NCBI GenBank assembly: GCA_016859345.1
Contig: CM029121.1
Coordinates: 7,195,911-7,259,910 of the forward strand
Reading direction: 5' to 3'
Origin: Istiophorus platypterus
Lineage: Eukaryota; Chordata; Actinopteri; Istiophoriformes; Istiophoridae
DNA length: 64,000 nt
Part shown: in pieces, positions 57,201 through 64,000 of the stretch
Layout: every line of letters begins with the position of its first letter
Position numbering within the stretch: position 1 is the first letter of the stretch
Made by a program: the position numbers and the translations under genes
Notes under the pieces: generated by a model
Seen by the model: the letters and a program-made list of their open reading frames with translations, nothing else
Databases searched by the model: none
What the model was told of the DNA's origin: nothing

Positions 57201-60200
57201 CAAAACACCGCAAGCAGTGACGCCATGGGCTGTGTTAATAGATATAATCTTTCGTAATAAATGCATCTTTGTTGCAAACATTTTGGCTTTACCACGTTAT
57301 ACCAAAGTCCCCCCAGAAGAAAATTACATTTAAATTTCACATCAAGCCATCATGAAACTTTATTGGAACAATCTCAGTGATAGTTAGGTCACAGTGGAAA
57401 CCACAGGGATTTAAAAAGGAGGAATGATAACAGGAAAAAAGGGAGAAATGCAAAAATGTGTTTCTGGTGTCTAAGTGTGTGACCCTGACCGAAAAAAAGA
57501 TGAATGAGAGAAATGAGTGTCAAAACGATAAAATCTAGGAAGTGATGGTCTTAAACCCATGCACTTCTCTAACCTCTACTTCCTGTTTTAACATTTCATG
57601 ATTAAAAGGAGGCTCTAAAAACTTGGCCGCCATGTACTAACTAGGAGTCTGAATTAATTCCAGCTTTTCACTGTGGCTACTGGTGACCTGTCCAGGAGAA
57701 TACATTGTAGGAGAAATGAAACTAATCTTTTTTTCACTTTAAACTGGACACCTTTGCACACATTTTCATATCTACTTTCTGGACACTATGACTCTCACTA
57801 TGACAGCCCTGTCTGCTGTCCCTAACAGGGAGCCCCTCCTGGCCGCACCAGGTGTATGTGAGGCTACGCACATTCTTACAGTGGTCCAAGATGGGGACTT
57901 GGCCATATCACATTTCCACTGGAAAACCACAGCTTCTGGATACCACAGATGCCAGCAGAGTGCCAGGGGGGTGGCGTTGGCCATGATGCTGTTGGCAGCA
58001 GCAGCTGCAGAGGTTGGCAAAAACTTACTTTACCTTCATAATTTGCCTGGTTCTTTGGCTGGCTTGGTACGAGACGCTACTCTACCATTTTGCCCAGCCT
58101 CTGCACTGCTGGCCGATGCCAAATTCAGTATATGTGTACACATTTAAACTCAGGTTCACAGCACCACCGTGATGACTGCCATCCATAATGAGGTTGAGAT
58201 GGCCCTTGGATGTTCAATTGATGTACAAAGTTGTTCAGCTTTTGGGAAATGAGGGCAGGGTGAGTGTTAAAATGACACAGTCAATAATCACCATTTCCTC
58301 TTTTTGAGTTTGTGAGGGTCAAAATGCTCTAACAGTGACAAACTGTGTAAATAGCACTGTAGCCATATATTAATGCTGACAACTACTTCTGCGCATTTGT
58401 CATGAAACTATCTTTTTTATGTTATTTCACAAGTGGTGTAAACGTATGTAAGTTCTTAAGTAACTTAATGTACTGAAAGTTTGTTTTTTTTAGCAGTTTG
58501 TACTAAAGCCCTCCATATATGTTGAATTAGGAAGGGTGCCCTCTGTTTTGCCTCCTGTGTTTACTGTGAGCCACGGCTTGTAGGAATCCAGGAATGTGAG
58601 GGGTTGATCATAGAGACACAGAGGGACTTAATTCCCTCAAGTCTGAGACCTTGCAGCCTTAACACACTAAGGTCCTGTACTGCTGAGACCAGCTATTTGT
58701 TTTTCCTCAGCTGCTGAGCGAGACTTCACACAGCTCGCACCAGAGGGAGCCATGCTTTCCAGCAGTGATGCATTATGGACCATAGGAGGAGATGAGAGAG
58801 GGCTGATTGTCGCGAGGGAGGCATGACACCCCCTCAGTGTCCTTTTCACACTTCAACAACTTTCTTCCACCTCCTCCTCCTCTCTCTCCGCCTCCTTTTG
58901 GGACAGAGTTAAACATACCAGGGCTGAGGCTTGGGATCAGTGTCACAGCCTTTGATCTGCTCCCTTTGCAGTATGCACACAAGAACTCAAATGTTCGTAT
59001 TTATATTAGGTCTGCCATTACTAACCAAGAGCCTTTTTCATCATGTTTGGTATTAGGAATTCTTGTGCCAAGACGGTGGCTTCAGACCTGGAGCTGGTCC
59101 CTGGATGCTACTCAATGGCTGTCCATTGCTTATGAACAGTAAGGATGGGTTGAATGCAGAAGGGTAATTTCCCCACAGAGACTAATAAAAAATAACCTAA
59201 TAACCTCACTTATCATTTTGTGGTCTCAATCTCCTCACCCTCTGCACTTCTGTCCACCTACTCACCCTTGTAGTGTATAGCAAGCCGAAGCCCTATCCCA
59301 TCTGGATGATGAAAGCCAGGCATCTCAGAGTCAGTAGAGGCCCTGCCTGTGTTTGGACTCAACTCACCCACCACCACAAATTCACTGTACCCAGACAGCC
59401 ACACAACGGCCTGGCCAGCATTCCTGTCACTGATGTGCATACTGTATATGCTCTCAACCTGGCTCGCTTTGGAGGATACTTTATATGAGGGGGCTAGAAA
59501 AGACTGATGCAAAAGAAAAGAAAGCTGCCCCATGCTACCTTAAAGTCCAGTCAAATGTATGACAGGGGATATTACATAGTATGCAGTTATGTGTAGCATG
59601 TTGATGCTTTCTTTTAATGAGGATATTTTTGTTGTTAGTTTGAGGGTCATTTAAAAATCTTCCTCTCATGACAAATACTGGCATTAAAAATCCTCCAAAA
59701 TGGGTTTGTGTGAAGCTGAATCCCCATGAAGAGGCCAAATCTGTGACATTTCAACACCTCAACTATTGTCTGTTGCAAACACAAAACTTAGACAAACATG
59801 TGGGGTTTCTTAACTTTTGATGTAAATAAGAGGGATGTTTTCCCTCAGAAAGTAGCAAGTCTTAGAGTAGAAAAAAACTGAATTTACTTGTTAACACTAA
59901 CAGATTTCAAAACTGTGTGTGTGGTAATTAGATGAGTTAATTGTGGCCTTTCACTAGAGATATCAACTGACGAAAGAGATGAAACAATTCCAACGGACAG
60001 CAGCAGCTGATTCAGCTTTGAATCATAGTTACTGTAATAAATATACATGAAAACCTATCTGATGCTTGCCGAGATACCAAGATATACTCCTTCTCATTCA
60101 ACTATTACTCAGAAACATCCCCCAGACTTTCCAGGCGCAAGTATCAAGCTCTTAGATAAACCCTGACAAACAAGACCACTCTGTAATTCTGTGTTTTAAA

Positions 60201-60434
60201 ATCTTATTTAGGAAAAAAATAAATAAATGTCTCATCCCACCAAAGCGCAATGAGTGTTCTAGATGTGATTGAGAAGTATAAAATAAACTCACCACTTCTG
60301 TGTTCGTAATTTTGGCCAGCAGGTCTGTCAGACTGTCGCCCCACTGTGACTGGTCAGCTGAATCCAGCTGTAGGCCGCAGATTGCTGCCCCCACACTTCC
60401 TGTGGCAATCATGGAGGGAGGGTACATGGCGAAT
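54083..60434 (-). CDS. ccnd2: Cyclin D2, 3' part (coding exons 4 and 5)
   Basis: Two exons on the - strand (60293-60434 and 54083-54256) encode the C-terminal 104 residues. Cyclin D2 activates CDK4/CDK6 and drives the G1/S transition by RB phosphorylation. Exon 4 gives FAMYPPSMIATGSVGAAICGL and DLLAKITNTEV of the second cyclin box; exon 5 gives CQEQIERVL, a polyglutamine tract, and ends LDMSSTPTDVRDVNL. The TPTDVRD end carries the conserved threonine (human T280) whose phosphorylation triggers degradation. The end and the ITNT segment fit D2 better than D1 or D3, and the tigar-ccnd2 neighbourhood agrees. Exons 1-3, with the RB-binding LxCxE and first cyclin box, are not in the window and should lie beyond 64000. 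Confidence 0.95.
54167..54190 (-). repeat. ccnd2: (CAG)8 repeat coding polyglutamine in ccnd2
   Basis: Eight uninterrupted CAG codons in frame on the - strand. Pure CAG runs are prone to length change. Confidence 0.95.
54257..60292 (-). other. ccnd2: ccnd2 intron 4
   Basis: A 6.0-kb GT-AG intron. It contains a CA-rich tract at about 56326-56392 and many unremarkable short frames, none recognised as an exon. Confidence 0.85.
56326..56392. repeat. CA-rich imperfect microsatellite
   Basis: A CA run with TA, GC and AA interruptions in ccnd2 intron 4. Confidence 0.9.
60293..60434 (-). CDS. ccnd2: ccnd2 coding exon 4
   Basis: Acceptor ATTTCAG; donor GTGAGT. It is 142 bases, beginning with the last base of a codon (phase 2 entry) and ending in phase 0, and it encodes 47 residues aligning without gaps to human cyclin D2. 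Confidence 0.96.
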
Positions 60435-61170
60435 CTGAAATCTATGAGAGGGAGAAATACTAGTTGAGTTAAATGTCTTTTCAGTAGTTTGCAAATGATA
60501 TAAAGAAGTATTCTTTAAAGAAGTCAGTCACCTGGTGCAGATTTTAAACTACACTTTTGACTCATACAATCCACAAAAAGGGTATAGACACATCCCTCCC
60601 AGAGACAATATGATCTGGTAATCTAGCAGTCAGCTAATAAATAATCCTTCTATTGTACCAGGTCTGAACGCAGCGCTCACTAATGACCAGGGGCCTGGAT
60701 AATGAGGGTTCACTTGGCTTGTAAAGGAGCTGAAAAGCAACCACCCTCACCCGCTCCCCACCCCAGTCCCCCTTCCCCGAGCCCGGCCCCTTTTCTTCCA
60801 TCTCCTGAGTAAATCGTGTGCTCGCTGAAAAAAGCCCCATAGCGCTTGGAAAGGGAGGAATAAAGAGGCTCAGTGCCTCTGCCAATGCTCACTGCTGTAG
60901 GTCCTTTTTCCACGTGTGGTCACAGGCGTGCGTCTCAAAGACCAATAACCTTGTTAGCTCCCCTCACTGTCATTCATAATGCAAATGAGACAGCTTGTGA
61001 ACGGGCCAGAAGCCCGAAAAGGCAAGGCAACTGGCATACTGGGGGAGAGTGAGAGCAGGGGAGACACATAGACAGGGGGAGAGGGAGAGTTTTTCTCTTC
61101 AAAAACACAGACACACACAAACACACGTACATACGCACACGCGTGCACACGCACACACGCACACAAACCT

Positions 61171-61442
61171 TTACTTCTATCTTTGTGTAGACAAGCATTG
61201 ACATAATGCATTCCCTACCTGCTTACCCTAATCTAAACCCTCACAGCTAAGTGCCTAACTCAAACCCTTACCTTAAACATAACCCTAACTAACCCTGATT
61301 CTAACCTGAACGCTAAAACCAAGTCTCAGGCCTCAAACAGCCCCTTGAAGGTGTGTTAAAAAGTGAGGACAAGCGAAATTCCCAAAATGTCCTTACTCCA
61401 TTAAGTATATAAATCAAACTGGACCTCACAAAGACAGAAGTA
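61171..61442. mobile_element. Telomere-like repeat unit with inverted ends
   Basis: The left end TACTTCTATCTTTGTG (61172-61187) matches the reverse complement of the right end (TACTTCTGTCTTTGTG, 61442 to 61427) at 15 of 16 bases. Between them lies a degenerate CCTAACC/TAACCCT-type core (about 61225-61310). CA-repeats flank both sides. I recall similar units in many fish genomes. The function and family name are unknown to me, and it is not a chromosome end because ccnd2 continues around it. Confidence 0.6.

Positions 61443-61444
<2 letters not shown>

Positions 61445-61519
<75 letters not shown>
61445..61519. repeat. (CA)n microsatellite
   Basis: About 37 CA units with one GC interruption, directly adjoining the right end of the inverted-end repeat. 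Confidence 0.97.
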
Positions 61520-61521
<2 letters not shown>

Positions 61522-62060
61522 CTTTCTCTTTTCTCTATTTACATCTTGCTCAATTTCTACTTTTCTTTTTGGAATACACATGGCCTGCTTAGATGGGGGC
61601 AATGAATGGCACAAATGCCCCAGTCTTTGTTGCTAAAACAAGCAGTGGTTTGCATTGGCGGCCCTCCTATCTTTTAGCATATTAATAGAGTGTCGGACCT
61701 ACGAGAGGAAAGGCAGAAGAGTGTGACTCTATTGTCCAGAGTCATCACCTCATTTCACCCAATTGAGAGACACAGCATCCATCCCCTCTCTGCTGATACC
61801 AATTCAGCAGGACAGGCTGGACAAAGACTGTGGCTGGACGGGAGGACAAGGGGGTCGACGGGGGGAGGAAGATGAAGAGGGAGGGATGGACGGTATGGTG
61901 ACAAGGCAATAGGGAGAAAAGAAGGGAAGGTGGTGGGCGTGGTGGGAGAGGAGAGGGTGTAGACAACTCCGCTGCACATCACTCTCAAGCCTCTGTCCAG
62001 ACTCTTGTGAGGTTTTGGAAGAAGAAAAGAGTCTCCCTCCAGCAACCCTCACCTCCAGCA

Positions 62061-62072
62061 CCCCCCCCCCCC

Positions 62073-62125
<53 letters not shown>
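62061..62125. repeat. Poly(C)-(CA)n compound microsatellite
   Basis: A run of 13 C followed after AG by about 25 CA units. Confidence 0.95.
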
Positions 62126-62126
<1 letters not shown>

Positions 62127-62679
62127 GTATGCCTCTGTTCCTGGGCCACCTATGGGCTAGCTAGAAGAGTGGGCAGTGGGGGCATAGAAACAGCCTGCAC
62201 ATTAACATATTGCCATATTCAATTGCAAAGCAAACTGCGTGCGATGGCTCTGAAGGAGATTTTTCTTCCTTCTTTTTTTTTTTTTATCTGGAATCAAAGA
62301 GGTAGGCCCTTTGATAGCTGTAAAGGCAGCCCCTCACTGCCTTTTTAATATGCACAGCCAGGCGCTTTCTCATCTTGTGGGCTCAGTGTTGACAAATAAA
62401 TGAACTTATTATACACCCCTGTGTTAGCTGCTGGGCCTCTGCCAAAGGGCGATTTATTAAAGGCTACCTCGAGCCAAGAGGAAAGAACACACAAAGCCCC
62501 TCGGCATTACATCACTGCTGTAAGAGAACAACTTTCTATAGAGGGGTAAAAGGACAAAGGCATACACGGATTTACTGTACGTGTGCAATGAGTACAGACT
62601 GACAGGCGAGGAGGCAGACACCTAAGAGACACAGGCGAGAGACAATGCACCAGTTCCTGCAAGCTTTAAGATGCAAACA

Positions 62680-62692
62680 CACCGACACACAC

Positions 62693-62738
<46 letters not shown>

Positions 62739-62773
62739 ATAAACACACACCCACACACACACACACCCACACA
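62680..62773. repeat. (CA)n compound microsatellite
   Basis: CA runs interrupted by CCGA, CGGA, CCATAA and CCC units. Confidence 0.95.
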
Positions 62774-64000
62774 TAGCACAGATGTAGGTTTGTGGGAGAG
62801 CTGAGTGGCGGGCAGTGGGCAGCAAGCTGATTTTTCGCACTCAAGACAAGACAGGTCTGTAGCAGAACAAGGACGTGCGCGTGCAGCCGGTGCGGGCTGA
62901 CACTCCGGCCTGGTGGCTGCTGCATGTGGGGGGAAGAATGGCCGTATTTTAGGAGGCCCTCATTGATATTCATGTTGAGGATAAACAGTGTATGTAGCTG
63001 AGTGGGGACGCCTGCGATGGAAAGCTCCCTGTGAGCAGCGGCTGGCTGGCCTGGCCTGCACGCCTCTCACCCCCTTCAATGGCCCTTTCTCCTCCCTGTG
63101 CCCCCTCGTCTCCATTCCTCCATGTTCCTACCCCCTGAAACTTCATCCTCATGCCTCTGGTCACACATTCTGCTGCCCTACATGGCCCACTCCTCCTGGG
63201 TGGCTGCAATGCACAGTATGCACATTAAACTTGTAAATTAATTAAAGTTGGAAAGTTGAACAACAGCCAAAACAAGAAAGAAAAAAAGCTCTCCTTTTCA
63301 CCCTCTCCTCTTTTTCCAGTGCAATAAATCAGGGTCTTGTATTCTATACATGTAGTCCTTACTGACCTTGTTTATTAAAGAAGCAGCATTACGAGGACCC
63401 AAGGCCTGTTGACTGATTAAGGCCAAAAACAAACATCATTTTGGGATTGGCTTGACAGTATATTTCACCATTAAAGCAACACAGCCTGGAAGTCAAAACA
63501 AGTCTGTGGAGAGTTACTCAGACGGTCCACCTAGTGTAGCTCCATGAGACGCACAAACATCAACTTCCTGACTGAGGAGTTCTTCCACGTGTAACGAGGG
63601 GAGATATCACTGATTAACTATGACTTGATACTTCTATCTGACATATTCCTTTAGTCCCTTTTTCAGACTGTCACTCTGGAGACAAACAGAAAATAAAACT
63701 TCGGAGAGTCTGAGTCATGCACCCTGGTCAAATACTGATTTAAACTCATTTGGCATAAAACACTGTCCTCATTAATTGTAGCATCCAGTGAAATCTCTCT
63801 TCAGTCTTGCACCATCATCTCCACAGCTGCAGCCTTGAGGAGTCAATAACATCACTGATGAGGAGCAAGCAGATTTGGATCAGACAGGTCACCTTCTCTC
63901 AACACTTGAAGAGCACAAACTAACAACTGTAGTTGTGCCTGGTTTAAATATTCAAATTTTCTTCCTCTCCCTGGCTGTCTGTCTTTGTAGACGATATTAT

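Larger units (their letters stand above)
60435..64000 (-). other. ccnd2: ccnd2 intron 3, partial
   Basis: No cyclin-box exon was found to the right edge, so the window ends inside intron 3. It is rich in (CA)n tracts and contains an inverted-end, telomere-like repeat (61171-61442). Confidence 0.75.

Noticed and set aside
54083..60434. Cyclin D1 or D3 as identity
   Set aside because: The ITNT segment, the STPTDVRD ending and the tigar neighbour fit D2.
61225..61310. True telomere or chromosome end
   Set aside because: The CCTAACC-like units are degenerate, short, and embedded in the ccnd2 intron between inverted ends.
60435..64000. ccnd2 exons 1-3 inside the window
   Set aside because: No cyclin-box sequence could be found on the - strand up to the edge.

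Overview
This window is nuclear DNA from a ray-finned fish, most likely a percomorph teleost. It holds long introns with GT/AG splice sites, AT-rich intergenic DNA, many (CA)n and (TA)n microsatellites, and interspersed repeats of types common in percomorph fish. The proteins are recognisably vertebrate. There is no sign of bacterial operons, plasmids, viruses or CRISPR.

Five genes can be supported. Three are on the + strand: slc45a3 (prostein, an MFS sugar/H+ transporter; five coding exons, 15978-25150), fgf6 (three exons, 29802-34036) and an fgf23-type hormone gene (three exons, 40038-41331). Two are on the - strand: a tigar gene (six exons, 48622 down to 44089) and the last two coding exons of cyclin D2, ccnd2 (60434 down to 54083). 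All exon junctions were worked out by hand from splice sites and reading phase. The four complete coding sequences come to 570, 208, 248 and 258 residues, close to their human counterparts.

The order fgf6-fgf23-tigar-ccnd2 is the known vertebrate block (human 12p13). In this fish slc45a3, which lies at 1q32 in human, sits next to fgf6. fgf23 and tigar are convergent; tigar and ccnd2 are tandem on the - strand. There is no functional operon: the genes are secreted growth factor or hormone signals (fgf6, fgf23), a metabolic phosphatase (tigar), a cell-cycle regulator (ccnd2) and a membrane transporter (slc45a3).

Layout: 1-15762 is non-coding, with one TATA-type promoter candidate near 8534, a Tc1/mariner-like deleted element (11092-11500) and an L2-like repeat tail near 13985. 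15763-25150 is slc45a3, whose first intron carries a very long (TA)n tract. 25151-29801 is its 3' UTR and the GC-rich fgf6 upstream region. 29802-34036 is fgf6, with a foldback element in intron 2. 34037-40037 is intergenic. 40038-48622 is fgf23 and tigar. 48623-49940 is the tigar promoter CpG island and spacer. 49940-54082 is the probable long ccnd2 3' UTR. 54083-64000 is ccnd2 exons 5 and 4 with their introns; exons 1-3 lie beyond the right edge.

I found no unknown multi-gene system. The most interesting points are the divergent FGF23 (basic RQRR cleavage site without the protective threonine, two DPL motifs in the tail), a CAG-encoded glutamine tract next to the cyclin D2 degron, a 49-codon upstream ORF before slc45a3, and several structured repeats with visible inverted ends.
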